64,000 bases of DNA from Burkholderia puraquae (GTDB taxonomy: Bacteria > Pseudomonadota > Gammaproteobacteria > Burkholderiales > Burkholderiaceae). Location of the stretch: NCBI RefSeq assembly GCF_002099195.1, contig NZ_NBYX01000006.1, positions 287,538 to 351,537 of the forward strand, given 5' to 3'. A program made the position numbers and the translations under genes. Positions 44,773 through 54,930 of this stretch are shown piece by piece (within the stretch, counting starts at the first letter, position 1; each line of letters opens with the position of its first letter). The notes below the pieces were generated by a model. It was not told the origin of the DNA, did no database searches, and saw only the letters and a program-made list of their open reading frames with translations.

Positions 44773-45825
44773 ATGCGGACATTGCAGTTGAATCACGCCA
44801 TCTCCGGATGGAAGCGGCTGCCGGCCCTCCTGCTCTGCGCAGCCGCCCTGTTGTCCGTTCAATCCGTTCCTGCCAGCGCCCAGCAACCGGACGATCCCGT
44901 CGCGACCCGCAAGGGTGCAGCCGACTGGCTCGACCGTGTCCAGCAGGCGGCGCAGCAGCAGAGCTACGAAGGCACGTTCGTCTACCAGCGCGGCGGGTAT
45001 GTGCAGTCGTCGCGCATTGCGCACGTCGCGTCCCGCGACGGCGAGTTCGAGCGCATCGAGACGCTCGACGGCAAGCCGCGCAAGCTGCTGCGGCATAACG
45101 ACGAGCTGTACACGTTCGTGCCCGAGCGCAAGCTGTGCGTGGTCGAGCGCCGTCAGACGCGCGACTCGTTCCCCGCGCTGCTCGGCGCGAGCGGCGAGCA
45201 CGTGATGTCCGTCTACGACGCGAAGTCGCTCGGCAAGGACCGCGTGGCGGGGATCGACGCCCAGGTCGTCGAGCTCGTGCCGAAGGATGCGTACCGCTTC
45301 ACGTACAAGCTGTGGGCCGACGCGCGCACGGGGCTGCTGCTGCGTTCGCAGACGCTCGATGCGAACGATCACGTGCTCGAGCAGATCGCGTTCTCGCAAT
45401 TGCAGACGGGCGGCGCAAGCGGCGACAAGGCCGCGATCGCGGCCGGCATGCGCAACCTGAACGGCTGGACGGTCGTGCGTCCGCCGGTCGCGACGGTCGA
45501 CATGGAAGCGCAGGGCTGGCAGCTCGCGCCGAGCGTCGCCGGTTTCCAGAAGATTCGTGAAGTGCGCCGGCCGATGGCCGCGCGCGATGCGGGTGAGCCG
45601 CCGATCCCGGTCGATCAGGCCGTCTTCACCGACGGGCTCGCGACGATCTCGGTTTTCATCGAGCCGGCCGAAAAGAATACGCGCAAAGAAGGCGCGGGCA
45701 GCACCGGTGCAACGAACGTTCTCGTGAAGCGCCGCGGCGATTACTGGATCACCGTGCTCGGCGAAGTGCCGCCGGCTACGTTGCAGCAGTTCGCGTCTGC
45801 CATAGAATACAAGGCTTCCAAGTAA
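44773..45825 (+). CDS. rseB: RseB/MucB sigma-E regulatory protein
   Basis: RseB binds the periplasmic part of RseA and protects it from cleavage, dissociating when off-pathway LPS or lipoproteins bind. The 350-residue protein has a signal peptide (cleavage near ASAQ, residue ~35) and the two MucB/RseB domains: the N-terminal lipoprotein-like ADWLDRVQQAAQQQSYEGTFVYQ and the C-terminal domain LVKRRGDYWITVLGEVP. It starts 5 nt after rseA. Confidence 0.92.
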   Translation: MRTLQLNHAISGWKRLPALLLCAAALLSVQSVPASAQQPDDPVATRKGAADWLDRVQQAAQQQSYEGTFVYQRGGYVQSSRIAHVASRDGEFERIETLDGKPRKLLRHNDELYTFVPERKLCVVERRQTRDSFPALLGASGEHVMSVYDAKSLGKDRVAGIDAQVVELVPKDAYRFTYKLWADARTGLLLRSQTLDANDHVLEQIAFSQLQTGGASGDKAAIAAGMRNLNGWTVVRPPVATVDMEAQGWQLAPSVAGFQKIREVRRPMAARDAGEPPIPVDQAVFTDGLATISVFIEPAEKNTRKEGAGSTGATNVLVKRRGDYWITVLGEVPPATLQQFASAIEYKASK

Positions 45826-45841
45826 CGCTACGGCTTCCGAC

Positions 45842-47344
45842 ATGATCAAACTCACGCTGCGCAAATGGCTCGCGGCGGCGGCGCTGTCTGCCTGCCTGCC
45901 GCTCGTGCCGCATACCGCGTTCGCGGTGACGGCCCCCGCTGCCAGCCTGCCCGACTTCGCCGATCTGGTCGAAAAGGTCGGGCCGGCCGTCGTGAACATC
46001 CGGACCACCGCCAACGTGCCGACGAGCAGCGGCCCGCGCGGAATGCTCCCGCCGGGCTTCGATAACGGCGACATGTCGGAATTCTTCCGGCGCTTCTTCG
46101 GCATTCCGCTGCCGCAGGCGCCCGGCAACGGTAGCGGCAATGGCGGCGGCAATCCGAAGAATGCGCCGGCACCGGACAATGCGCCCGACACCGAACAGAA
46201 TCGCGGCGTCGGCTCGGGCTTCATCGTGTCGGCCGACGGTTACGTGATGACCAATGCGCACGTCGTCGACGATGCGGACACCATCTACGTGACGCTGACC
46301 GACAAGCGCGAATTCAAGGCGAAGCTGATCGGCGTCGACGATCGCACGGACGTCGCGGTCGTCAAGATCCAGGCGTCGAACCTGCCGGTCGTCGCGATCG
46401 GCGATTCGAACAAGGTGCGCGTCGGCGAGTGGGTCGTCGCGATCGGTTCGCCGTTCGGCCTCGACAACACGGTGACGGCCGGCATCGTCAGCTCGAAGAG
46501 CCGCAATACGGGCGACTATCTGCCGTTCATCCAGACCGACGTCGCCGTGAACCCCGGCAACTCGGGCGGCCCGCTGATCAACATGCAGGGCGAGGTGATC
46601 GGCATCAACTCGCAGATCTACAGCCGGACCGGCGGCTTCATGGGCATCTCGTTCGCGATTCCGATCGACGAGGCGATGCGCGTGGCCGACCAGCTGAAGG
46701 CGACGGGCAAGGTCACGCGCGGCCGGATTGCGGTCGCGATCGGCGAGGTGACGAAGGACGTCGCCGATTCGATCGGGCTGCCGAAGGCCGAGGGCGCGCT
46801 CGTCAGCAGCGTCGAACCGGGTGGCCCGGCCGACAAGGCGGGCATCCAGCCGGGCGACATCATCCTGAAGTTCAATGGCCGTTCGGTCGATACGGCGTCG
46901 GACCTGCCGCGCATGGTCGGCGATACCAAGCCCGGCACGAAGGCGACGGTCAGCGTATGGCGCAAGGGTCAGGCACGTGATCTGCCGATCACGATCGCGG
47001 AGACGCCGGCCGAAACGACGGCGAAGGCCGAGCAGCGCAAGAACGCGCCGCAGAAGCCGCGCCAGACCAATTCGCTCGGTCTGACGGTCAGCGACCTGAC
47101 GGCGGAGCAGATGAAGACGCTGAAGCTGAAGAACGGCGTGCAGATCGACGGCGTCGACGGCCCGGCCGCCCGTGCGGGCTTGCAGCGCGGCGATATCGTG
47201 CTGCGAGTCGGCGACACCGATATCACGAATGCGAAGCAGTTCGCCGACGTGACCGCGCAGCTCGATCCGCAGAAGGCGGTCGCGGTGCTCGTGCGGCGTG
47301 GCGACAACACGCAGTTCGTGCCGGTGCGGCCGCGCCAGAAGTAA
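45842..47344 (+). CDS. mucD: DegP-like periplasmic serine protease MucD
   Basis: MucD is a trypsin-fold protease and chaperone that removes misfolded envelope proteins and feeds back on the sigma-E pathway. The 500-residue precursor has a signal peptide (residues 1-27, AFA), the triad His140 (TNAHVV), Asp170 (RTDVAVVKI) and Ser241 (NPGNSGGPL), then two PDZ domains at about 265-370 and 385-495. It ends the sigma-E cluster and is followed 7 nt later by the glutaredoxin-like gene. Confidence 0.95.
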   Translation: MIKLTLRKWLAAAALSACLPLVPHTAFAVTAPAASLPDFADLVEKVGPAVVNIRTTANVPTSSGPRGMLPPGFDNGDMSEFFRRFFGIPLPQAPGNGSGNGGGNPKNAPAPDNAPDTEQNRGVGSGFIVSADGYVMTNAHVVDDADTIYVTLTDKREFKAKLIGVDDRTDVAVVKIQASNLPVVAIGDSNKVRVGEWVVAIGSPFGLDNTVTAGIVSSKSRNTGDYLPFIQTDVAVNPGNSGGPLINMQGEVIGINSQIYSRTGGFMGISFAIPIDEAMRVADQLKATGKVTRGRIAVAIGEVTKDVADSIGLPKAEGALVSSVEPGGPADKAGIQPGDIILKFNGRSVDTASDLPRMVGDTKPGTKATVSVWRKGQARDLPITIAETPAETTAKAEQRKNAPQKPRQTNSLGLTVSDLTAEQMKTLKLKNGVQIDGVDGPAARAGLQRGDIVLRVGDTDITNAKQFADVTAQLDPQKAVAVLVRRGDNTQFVPVRPRQK

Positions 47345-47351
47345 CGCGCCG

Positions 47352-47594
47352 ATGTTCACGCTCTACGGCCGCGGCTGGTGCCACCTGTGCGACGACATGC
47401 GCGACGCACTGGCGCCGGTGGCGGTCGAATTCGGTGTCGCGGTCGATTACGTCGACATCGACACCGATGCGGCACTCGTCGCCCGCTACGACGAGGACGT
47501 GCCCGTGCTGTTGCTGGACGGGGCGGAGGTATGCCGCCACCGGTTCGACGACGCGCGAGTGCGTGACGCGCTTGCGGCTCGGCGCCGAGCCTGA
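47352..47594 (+). CDS. Glutaredoxin-like (DUF836) thiol protein
   Basis: The 80-residue protein has a thioredoxin fold with the redox motif CHLC in YGRGWCHLCDDM and the cis-Pro segment DEDVPVLLLDG. It belongs to the DUF836/glutaredoxin-like family and may reduce disulfides in the cytosol, its partner unknown. It starts 7 nt after mucD, so it is probably cotranscribed with the stress operon, then comes a hairpin before lepA. Confidence 0.85.
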   Translation: MFTLYGRGWCHLCDDMRDALAPVAVEFGVAVDYVDIDTDAALVARYDEDVPVLLLDGAEVCRHRFDDARVRDALAARRRA

Positions 47595-47697
47595 CCGGCC
47601 GCAGGCGGGTGTCGCTTCGCGCGGGGCTTGCCCCGCCGGATACCCCCGGCGGGCCACCGCGCGGCCCGGCGTCGGAAATACCGCCCGGCGAAGGCCT

Positions 47698-47722
47698 TTT
47701 CGGCTAAAATAAGCCGTTTTTT
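47698..47722 (+). terminator. Terminator before lepA
   Basis: CGGCT (47701-47705) pairs with AGCCG (47712-47716), loop of six, followed by six T residues. It ends the stress block transcript. A TAAAAT within the loop could instead be a -10 for lepA, but no -35 fits. Confidence 0.6.
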
Positions 47723-47785
47723 CACCGACTTACAAGGCGTGCTCCGCAGTCGTCGAGCGCGCCTTTTTCGCTTGATCGGCACTGA

Positions 47786-49579
47786 ATGGATCATATTCGC
47801 AATTTCTCGATCATCGCCCACATCGACCATGGCAAGTCGACGCTCGCGGATCGCATCATCCAGGTATGCGGCGGCCTCGCCGACCGCGAAATGGAAGCGC
47901 AGGTGCTCGACTCGATGGATATCGAGCGCGAGCGCGGCATCACGATCAAGGCGCAGACAGCCGCGTTGTCCTATCGCGCGCGCGACGGCAAGGTCTACAA
48001 CCTGAACCTGATCGACACGCCGGGGCACGTCGACTTCTCGTACGAAGTCAGCCGTTCGCTGTCCGCGTGCGAAGGCGCGCTGCTGGTCGTCGACGCGAGC
48101 CAGGGCGTCGAGGCGCAGACGGTCGCGAACTGCTACACGGCGATCGAGCTCGGGGTCGAGGTTGTGCCCGTGCTGAACAAGATCGACCTGCCGGCTGCAA
48201 ACCCCGAGAACGCGATCGAGGAGATCGAGGACGTGATCGGTATCGACGCGACCGACGCGACGCGCTGCAGCGCGAAGACGGGGCTCGGCGTCGAGGACGT
48301 GCTCGAGTCGCTGATCGCGAAGGTGCCGCCGCCGAAGGGCGACGTCAACGCGCCGCTGCAGGCGCTCATCATCGATTCGTGGTTCGACAACTACGTCGGC
48401 GTCGTGATGCTGGTTCGCATCGTCAACGGCACGCTGCGTCCGAAGGACAAGATCAAGCTGATGGCGACCGGCGCGCAGTATCCGGTCGAGCACATCGGGG
48501 TGTTCACGCCGAAGTCGCGCAACCTCGAATCGCTGTCGGCCGGGCAGGTGGGCTTCATCATCGCGGGCATCAAGGAACTGACGGCCGCGAAGGTCGGCGA
48601 TACCGTCACGCACGTGACCAAGGCCGCCACCGAGCCGCTGCCGGGCTTCAAGGAAGTGAAGCCGCAGGTGTTCGCCGGGCTGTATCCGGTCGAGGCGAAC
48701 CAGTACGACGCGCTGCGCGAGTCACTGGAAAAGCTCAAGCTGAACGACGCGTCGCTGCAGTACGAGCCGGAAGTGTCGCAGGCGCTCGGGTTCGGTTTCC
48801 GCTGCGGCTTCCTCGGGCTGCTGCACATGGAAATCGTGCAGGAGCGGCTCGAGCGCGAGTTCGACATGGATCTGATCACGACCGCACCGACGGTCGTCTA
48901 CGAGGTCGTGCAAAGCGACGGCTCGACGATCATGGTCGAGAACCCGGCAAAGATGCCGGAGCCCGGCCGCATCGCCGAAGTTCGCGAGCCGATCGTCACC
49001 GTGAACCTGTACATGCCGCAGGATTACGTCGGCTCGGTGATCACGCTGTGCGAGCAGAAGCGCGGCTCGCAGATCAACATGCAGTATCACGGCCGCCAGG
49101 TGCAGCTCACGTACGAGATCCCGATGGCCGAGATCGTGCTCGACTTCTTCGATCGCCTGAAGTCGGTGTCGCGCGGCTATGCGTCGATGGACTACGAGTT
49201 CAAGGAATACCGTTCGTCGGACGTCGTGAAGGTCGACATGCTGATCAACGGCGACAAGGTCGATGCGCTGTCGATCATCGTGCACCGTTCGCAGTCGCAA
49301 TATCGCGGCCGCGAGGTTGCCGCGAAGATGCGCGAGATCATCCCGCGCCAGATGTACGACGTGGCGATCCAGGCCGCGATCGGCGCGCACATCGTCGCGC
49401 GCGAGAACATCAAGGCGCTGCGCAAGAACGTGCTCGCGAAGTGCTACGGCGGCGACATCACGCGAAAGAAGAAACTGCTCGAGAAGCAGAAGGAAGGCAA
49501 GAAACGGATGAAGCAGGTGGGCTCGGTCGAGATCCCGCAGGAAGCGTTCCTTGCAATCTTGCGCGTCGAAGACAAATAA
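47786..49579 (+). CDS. lepA: Elongation factor 4 (LepA)
   Basis: LepA is a ribosome-bound GTPase that acts in translation initiation and recovery under stress. The 597-residue product has the GTPase motifs [10 protein letters not shown] (G1), DTPGHVDFS (G3) and NKIDLP (G4), then EF-G-like domains and the unique C-terminal domain with YEFKEYR and [15 protein letters not shown]. It precedes lepB by 16 bp, as in many proteobacteria. Confidence 0.97.
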   Translation: MDHIRNFSIIAHIDHGKSTLADRIIQVCGGLADREMEAQVLDSMDIERERGITIKAQTAALSYRARDGKVYNLNLIDTPGHVDFSYEVSRSLSACEGALLVVDASQGVEAQTVANCYTAIELGVEVVPVLNKIDLPAANPENAIEEIEDVIGIDATDATRCSAKTGLGVEDVLESLIAKVPPPKGDVNAPLQALIIDSWFDNYVGVVMLVRIVNGTLRPKDKIKLMATGAQYPVEHIGVFTPKSRNLESLSAGQVGFIIAGIKELTAAKVGDTVTHVTKAATEPLPGFKEVKPQVFAGLYPVEANQYDALRESLEKLKLNDASLQYEPEVSQALGFGFRCGFLGLLHMEIVQERLEREFDMDLITTAPTVVYEVVQSDGSTIMVENPAKMPEPGRIAEVREPIVTVNLYMPQDYVGSVITLCEQKRGSQINMQYHGRQVQLTYEIPMAEIVLDFFDRLKSVSRGYASMDYEFKEYRSSDVVKVDMLINGDKVDALSIIVHRSQSQYRGREVAAKMREIIPRQMYDVAIQAAIGAHIVARENIKALRKNVLAKCYGGDITRKKKLLEKQKEGKKRMKQVGSVEIPQEAFLAILRVEDK

Positions 49580-49595
49580 CAGGACTGATCCTTTT

Positions 49596-50489
49596 ATGAA
49601 TTTTGCGCTGATTCTTTTTGTGCTCGTCATCTTGACGGGTGTAGCGTGGGTGCTGGACAAACTGGTGTTCCTGCCGCAGCGACGCAAGGCGGCCGACTCG
49701 GCGATCGAGGAGTTCGATCGCCAGCAGTCGCGCATCGACAAGCGTTTCGCGGATGAAAACGCGGTGCAGACGCGCTCGAAGCTGCGCGACGAGAAGCTGC
49801 GCCAGCCGTGGTGGCTCGAGTACACGGCGAGCTTCTTCCCCGTGATCCTGGCCGTGTTCGTGGTGCGTTCGTTCGTCGTCGAGCCGTTCAAGATTCCGTC
49901 GGGCTCGATGGTACCGACGCTGCTCGTCGGCGACTTCATCCTCGTCAACAAGTTCGAATACGGGCTGCGCCTGCCGGTCACGAACACGAAGATCACGCAG
50001 GGCAGCCCGCTGTCGCGCGGCGACGTCGTCGTGTTCCGCTATCCGAAGGACGAGTCGGTCGATTACATCAAGCGCGTGATCGGCCTGCCGGGCGATACCG
50101 TCGCGTACCAAGACAAGCAGCTCACGATCAACGGCCAGCCGGTGCCCGAAACGCCGCTGCCCGATTTCTTCGACGACGAGCGCCAGAATTACGCGAAGCA
50201 GTTCGAGGAAACGATCGGCAACAAGAAGAACGCGATCCTCAACAACCCGGCCGTGCCGCCGTTCGTGATGGGCGCATACGACTATCCGTATCGCGACAAT
50301 TGCACGTACAACAGCCGCGGTGTGATCTGCAAGGTGCCGCCGGGTCACTACTTCATGATGGGCGACAACCGCGACAACAGTGCGGATAGCCGCTACTGGG
50401 GTTTCGTGCCCGACCAGAACATCGTCGGCCGCGCGTTCTTCATCTGGATGAACTTCAGCGACCTGAAGCGCATCGGCTCCTTCAACTGA
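49596..50489 (+). CDS. lepB: Signal peptidase I
   Basis: LepB removes signal peptides from exported proteins at the outer face of the inner membrane. The 297-residue protein has two N-terminal membrane helices (about 2-20 and 79-96), the nucleophile Ser104 in PSGSMVPTLL and Lys159 in DYIKRVIGLPGD, followed by the MGDNRDNSADSRYWG box. The ATG at 49596 gives the normal N terminus. A 13-bp hairpin (50508-50540) follows. Confidence 0.95.
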   Translation: MNFALILFVLVILTGVAWVLDKLVFLPQRRKAADSAIEEFDRQQSRIDKRFADENAVQTRSKLRDEKLRQPWWLEYTASFFPVILAVFVVRSFVVEPFKIPSGSMVPTLLVGDFILVNKFEYGLRLPVTNTKITQGSPLSRGDVVVFRYPKDESVDYIKRVIGLPGDTVAYQDKQLTINGQPVPETPLPDFFDDERQNYAKQFEETIGNKKNAILNNPAVPPFVMGAYDYPYRDNCTYNSRGVICKVPPGHYFMMGDNRDNSADSRYWGFVPDQNIVGRAFFIWMNFSDLKRIGSFN

Positions 50490-50507
50490 TCGCATTCGAC
50501 TCACTCG

Positions 50508-50540
50508 CACTACGCGACGCACGGGCCGCGTCGCGTAGTG
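50508..50540 (+). terminator. Hairpin after lepB
   Basis: A perfect 13-bp stem (50508-50520 with 50528-50540) with a 7-nt loop lies between lepB and rnc. No T-run follows, so it may slow or stabilise the transcript or be a partial terminator. It falls before rnc, which RNase III commonly cleaves in its own leader. Confidence 0.5.
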
Positions 50541-50642
50541 CCGAACTACTTTAAGAACCGGCGGTAACACCGCCTCGTCACGCCTTTTCGCGTCCGGCCG
50601 TGCCGTTTCGGCCCGACCGGCGCCCGCGTTATACTCCTGCAC

Positions 50643-51857
50643 ATGCCCTTATCCCAGTTGGAAAGCCGGCTGCGCTACGAATTTCGCAATGCGGAATTGT
50701 TGCGCCAGGCTTTGACCCATCGTAGTCACAGTGCCACGCACAACGAACGGCTCGAGTTTCTCGGCGATTCCGTTCTGAATTGCGCGGTGGCGGCCCTTTT
50801 GTTCCAGCGTTTCAGCAAGCTGGACGAAGGCGATCTGTCGCGCGTACGCGCCAACCTCGTCAAACAGCAGTCGCTGTACGAAATTGCGCAGGCCCTGAAT
50901 ATCTCGGACGGGCTGCGGCTCGGCGAGGGCGAGCTGCGCAGCGGTGGGTTCCGCCGCCCGTCGATCCTCGCGGACGCGTTCGAAGCCATCATCGGGGCCG
51001 TGTTCCTCGATGGCGGCTTCGAAGCCGCCCAAGGGGTCATCAAGCGCCTCTATATCCCGATTCTCGACCACATCGATCCGCGCACGCTCGGCAAGGACGC
51101 GAAGACGCTGCTGCAGGAATACCTGCAGGGGCACAAGATCGCGCTGCCGACCTACACGGTGGTCGCGACGCATGGTGCGGCGCACAACCAGCAATTCGAA
51201 GTCGAATGCACGGTGCCGAAGCTCGACGTGAAGGTGTCGGGCTCCGGTGCGAGCCGGCGTGCGGCCGAGCAGGCCGCCGCGAAGAAGGCGCTCGATGAGG
51301 TGATGGCGGCCGCACCGATGCTGGCCGCCAAGCCGAAACGCTCGAAAAACGCGCGTGGGTCGAAGCATGTCGAACCCGAAATCGTGCCCGGCGTGAAGGG
51401 CGTGCAGGAAGCGCTCGACCTGCGCTCGCCGGAGCGGAAGGAACGCGCAGCGGCGCGCGAGGCGAGGGCGGCCGGTGCGGCGCCCGCAGCCGCCGCTGCG
51501 ACTGGTACCGAGCCGGCCGTCGCGCCGATGGCCGCGATTCGCGCGGCGCATGTCGACGCGGCTGCGGAGAAGGGCGAACGGGCGGCGAAGCCGGCGGCCG
51601 AGAAGCCGGCCGAGCGGCCCGACAAGGCCGCGGAAAAGCCCGCGGAGGCCATGCCTGTTGCGCGCGCGGCCGACAAGCCGGCTGGCCAGGCAGCCGATCC
51701 GGCATCTGCGTCCGCCGATAAGTCTTCCGCCGGTACCGACCCCGCTTCGCGCGGCGCTGCGCGCGCACGCGACGCCGCGGCGCCGGACTCCGAAACGCCG
51801 CCGGGCGGCGCGAGCCTCGCTGCCGCGCAGGCGCGCGTGGCCGATGCCGACCACTGA
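50643..51857 (+). CDS. rnc: Ribonuclease III with a long C-terminal extension
   Basis: RNase III cuts double-stranded RNA in rRNA processing and mRNA control. The endonuclease domain has the signature [11 protein letters not shown] (Glu38, Asp42), and the dsRNA-binding domain ends at about residue 224. E. coli RNase III stops at 226. Here the protein goes on for ~180 more residues, low-complexity Ala/Pro/Glu/Lys (repeats such as [18 protein letters not shown]). The tail is in the same frame and has normal codon bias, so it is probably real. Its role is unknown; it could be a disordered binding platform. Confidence 0.94.
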   Translation: MPLSQLESRLRYEFRNAELLRQALTHRSHSATHNERLEFLGDSVLNCAVAALLFQRFSKLDEGDLSRVRANLVKQQSLYEIAQALNISDGLRLGEGELRSGGFRRPSILADAFEAIIGAVFLDGGFEAAQGVIKRLYIPILDHIDPRTLGKDAKTLLQEYLQGHKIALPTYTVVATHGAAHNQQFEVECTVPKLDVKVSGSGASRRAAEQAAAKKALDEVMAAAPMLAAKPKRSKNARGSKHVEPEIVPGVKGVQEALDLRSPERKERAAAREARAAGAAPAAAAATGTEPAVAPMAAIRAAHVDAAAEKGERAAKPAAEKPAERPDKAAEKPAEAMPVARAADKPAGQAADPASASADKSSAGTDPASRGAARARDAAAPDSETPPGGASLAAAQARVADADH

Positions 51858-51917
51858 ATTGCCCATCGATCGTGCCGTGCGTCGCGCGGCCGTTTCCGAA
51901 CCTGTCTCCCAAACGAT

Positions 51918-52817
51918 ATGAACACTCCCGCTCCTACTGGTTTCCGTTGCGGCATGATCGCGATCGTGGGCCGCCCGAACGTCGGCAAGTCGACGTTGAT
52001 GAACGCACTCGTCGGCCAGAAGATCAGCATCACGTCGCGCAAGGCGCAGACGACCCGCCACCGCATCACCGGCATCAATACGTTGGATGACGCGCAATTC
52101 GTGTTCGTCGATACGCCGGGCTTCCAGACCCGCCACAGCACCGCGCTGAACCGTTCGCTGAACCGCGCGGTCACGTCGACGCTGACGTCGGTCGACGTGA
52201 TCCTGTTCGTGATCGAGGCCGGCCGCTTCGGGCCCGACGACCAGAAAGTGCTCGACCTGATCCCGCCCGGCATGCCGACGCTGCTGATTGCGAACAAGAT
52301 CGACCGCGTGACCGACAAGGCGACGCTGTTCCCGTTCATGCAGCAGATGAGCACGCTGCGCGAATTCACCGAGCTCGTGCCGCTGTCGGCGCAGCGCCCG
52401 GAGGACATCAAGCGCCTGCTGGACACGATCAAGCCGTACCTGCCGGAAGGCGAGCCGATCTACGGCGAGGACGAGCTGACCGACCGCAGCTCGCGCTTCC
52501 TCGCAGCTGAAATCCTGCGCGAGAAGGTGTTCCGCTGGACCGGCGACGAACTGCCGTACACGAGCACCGTGCTGATCGACAAGTTCGAGGAGGAAGGGCG
52601 CCTGAAGCGCATCTTCGCGACGATCCTCGTCGAACGCGATACGCACAAGGCGATGGTGATCGGCAAGAAGGGCGAGAAGCTCAAGCAGATCAGCACCGAG
52701 GCGCGGATGGACATGGAGAAGCTGTTTGACGGCCCCGTGTATCTCGAGACCTTCGTGAAGGTGAAGAGCGGCTGGGCCGACAACGAGGCAGGGCTGCGCG
52801 CCTATGGGTACGAATGA
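51918..52817 (+). CDS. era: GTPase Era
   Basis: Era binds the 3' end of 16S rRNA and helps 30S assembly. The 299-residue product has [11 protein letters not shown] (G1), the switch segment [16 protein letters not shown] (G3), NKID (G4) and the C-terminal KH domain with [12 protein letters not shown]. The stop codon lies within the start of recO (14-nt overlap). Confidence 0.96.
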   Translation: MNTPAPTGFRCGMIAIVGRPNVGKSTLMNALVGQKISITSRKAQTTRHRITGINTLDDAQFVFVDTPGFQTRHSTALNRSLNRAVTSTLTSVDVILFVIEAGRFGPDDQKVLDLIPPGMPTLLIANKIDRVTDKATLFPFMQQMSTLREFTELVPLSAQRPEDIKRLLDTIKPYLPEGEPIYGEDELTDRSSRFLAAEILREKVFRWTGDELPYTSTVLIDKFEEEGRLKRIFATILVERDTHKAMVIGKKGEKLKQISTEARMDMEKLFDGPVYLETFVKVKSGWADNEAGLRAYGYE

Positions 52818-53640
52818 CGCGCTGACGTCGACCGAAGACGCGGTGACGGCCGGTGCGAACGACGCGCCGCTGCCGGCACCGCCCGAACCGCCGCGCAAGG
52901 CGCGGCGCGCGACGTCTCGCACGTCCGATTTCCGCGTCGCCGAGCAGCCGGCGTTCGTGCTGCACAGTTACCCGTATCGGGAAACGAGCCTGATCATCGA
53001 CGTGCTGACGCGCGATCATGGCCGGCTCGCGCTCGTCGCGAAGGGCGCGAAGCGTCCGCACTCCGCGCTGCGCGGCGTACTGCAGACCTTCCAGCCGCTG
53101 CTGCTGTCCTGGTCGGGCAAATCCGAGGTGCGCACGCTGACGGGCGCCGAGTGGGTCGGCGGGATGCTGCCGCTCGGCGGCGACGGGCTGCTGTGCGGCT
53201 TCTATGCGAACGAGCTGCTCGTGAAGTTCTGCGCACGCGAGGATCCCCAGCCGCCGCTCTTCAATCATTACGTGCTGACCCTCACGCGCCTCGCGCACGG
53301 CGAGCCCGCGGTGCAGGTGCTGCGCTCGTTCGAGCGCGTGCTGCTGCGCGAGACCGGCTATGCGATGGCGCTGAACCGCACGGTCGCGCGTCGCGCGGTC
53401 GAGCCTGACCGCCGTTACGTGTTCGATCCCGAACGCGGCGTGCGCAATGCGGACGACGACGTGCCGACACACTGGCCGGTCATTACGGGACAGACGTTGC
53501 TCGATATGGAGCAGGACGATTACCATCGAGCCCAGACGGTTGCGCAAAGCAAGACGCTGATGCGCTTCCTGCTGAACACCTATCTCGGCGGTACGCCGCT
53601 TGCCACGCGTCAGATCCTGATCGACCTGCAAAACCTATGA
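52804..53640 (+). CDS. recO: DNA repair protein RecO
   Basis: RecO anneals single strands and loads RecA onto gaps in the RecFOR pathway. The 278-residue protein has an N-terminal OB-fold ([36 protein letters not shown]) and the C-terminal RecO helices. The start at 52804 lies inside era, with 14 nt overlap; N-terminal residues 1-35 are an extension of low complexity, so translation may begin later. It is followed by pdxJ with ATGA overlap. Confidence 0.9.
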   Translation: MGTNDALTSTEDAVTAGANDAPLPAPPEPPRKARRATSRTSDFRVAEQPAFVLHSYPYRETSLIIDVLTRDHGRLALVAKGAKRPHSALRGVLQTFQPLLLSWSGKSEVRTLTGAEWVGGMLPLGGDGLLCGFYANELLVKFCAREDPQPPLFNHYVLTLTRLAHGEPAVQVLRSFERVLLRETGYAMALNRTVARRAVEPDRRYVFDPERGVRNADDDVPTHWPVITGQTLLDMEQDDYHRAQTVAQSKTLMRFLLNTYLGGTPLATRQILIDLQNL

Positions 53641-54413
53641 GCTTCTTCCTGACAACGCCCACCGCCATCGACCTCGGCGTGAACATCGACCACGTCGCGA
53701 CGCTGCGCAATGCACGCGGCACGGCCTATCCCGATCCGATCCGCGCGGCGCTCGCCGCAGAAGAAGCCGGTGCGGATGCGATCACACTGCACCTGCGCGA
53801 GGATCGCCGCCACATCGTCGATGCGGACGTGCGCAAGCTGCGCCCGCTGCTGAAGACGCGCATGAACCTCGAATGCGCGGTGACGGCCGAGATGCTCGAT
53901 ATCGCATGCGAAGTGCGCCCGCACGACGCATGTCTCGTGCCCGAGAAGCGCGAGGAACTGACGACCGAAGGCGGTCTCGATGTCGCCGGCCACTTCGAGG
54001 CCGTGCGTGCGGCATGCAAGCAGCTTGCCGACGTGGGGGTGCGCGTGTCGTTGTTCATCGACCCGGACGAGACTCAGATCCGTGCCGCGCACGAAGCAGG
54101 CGCGCCGGTGATCGAGCTGCATACGGGCCGTTACGCCGAAGCGCACGACGAAGCCGAACAGCAGCGCGAATACGAGCGCATCGTCGCGGGCGTACAGGCC
54201 GGCGCGCAACTCGGCCTGAAGGTCAATGCCGGTCACGGACTGCACTACACGAACGTACAGCAGATCGCCGCGATCGACGGCATCGTCGAACTGAACATCG
54301 GCCACGCGATTGTCGCGCACGCGATTTTCGCGGGCTGGGACAACGCGGTGCGCGAGATGAAGGCGATCATGGTCGCCGCACGCGTTGCCGCGCTGCATGG
54401 CGGCGCACGCTGA
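53637..54413 (+). CDS. pdxJ: Pyridoxine 5'-phosphate synthase
   Basis: PdxJ closes the ring of vitamin B6, joining deoxyxylulose phosphate with an amino-phosphohydroxypropanone. The 258-residue TIM-barrel protein has [16 protein letters not shown], the active-site EDRRHI and [11 protein letters not shown] segments. It overlaps recO by 4 nt. Downstream acpS lies 72 bp away, as in E. coli (recO-pdxJ-acpS). Confidence 0.96.
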   Translation: MSFFLTTPTAIDLGVNIDHVATLRNARGTAYPDPIRAALAAEEAGADAITLHLREDRRHIVDADVRKLRPLLKTRMNLECAVTAEMLDIACEVRPHDACLVPEKREELTTEGGLDVAGHFEAVRAACKQLADVGVRVSLFIDPDETQIRAAHEAGAPVIELHTGRYAEAHDEAEQQREYERIVAGVQAGAQLGLKVNAGHGLHYTNVQQIAAIDGIVELNIGHAIVAHAIFAGWDNAVREMKAIMVAARVAALHGGAR

Positions 54414-54485
54414 AGATGAAATGCCGCCGCGCGTCGCGCGTCATGCCTGACCCGGCCCTGCCGGGTCGCACCGGCGCGTACTGAC

Positions 54486-54914
54486 ATGGCGATCTACGGC
54501 ATCGGTACCGACATCGCCCAGGTGAGCCGCGTCGCGGCCGTGCTCGAGCGCACGGGCGGCCGGTTTGCCGAGAAGGTGCTGGGCCCCGATGAGCTGCGCG
54601 TGTTCCATGCGCGCCGCGCCCGCTCCGAGGCACGCGGCATCGCGTTCCTCGCGACGCGCTTTTCCGCGAAGGAAGCGTTTTCGAAGGCGATCGGGCTCGG
54701 CATGCACTGGCCGATGACGTGGCGTGCGCTGCAGACCCTCAACCACCCGAGCGGCGAGCCGTACGTGGTTGCGTCGGGCGAGCTGGCCGACTGGCTTGCC
54801 GCCCGTGGCATCACGGCGCGCGTGACGGTCAGCGACGAACGCGACTACGCGGTGTCGTTCGTGATCGCCGAGACGGACGCCGCGCCTGCACCTGTTTCCC
54901 GAACCTCCTCCTGA
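54486..54914 (+). CDS. acpS: Holo-ACP synthase
   Basis: AcpS moves 4'-phosphopantetheine from CoA to Ser37 of AcpP, encoded at 41256 in this window. The 142-residue protein has the metal-binding Asp9 in [11 protein letters not shown] and Glu63 in [13 protein letters not shown]. It is the last of the vitamin/lipid genes before nagZ, which starts 16 bp downstream. Confidence 0.95.
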   Translation: MAIYGIGTDIAQVSRVAAVLERTGGRFAEKVLGPDELRVFHARRARSEARGIAFLATRFSAKEAFSKAIGLGMHWPMTWRALQTLNHPSGEPYVVASGELADWLAARGITARVTVSDERDYAVSFVIAETDAAPAPVSRTSS

Positions 54915-54930
54915 CGGAATTCCCGATTCG

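Noticed and set aside
47680..47712. lepA promoter with TAAAAT at 47705
   Set aside because: The only AT-rich hexamer lies inside the terminator hairpin and no -35 element fits at 16-18 nt.
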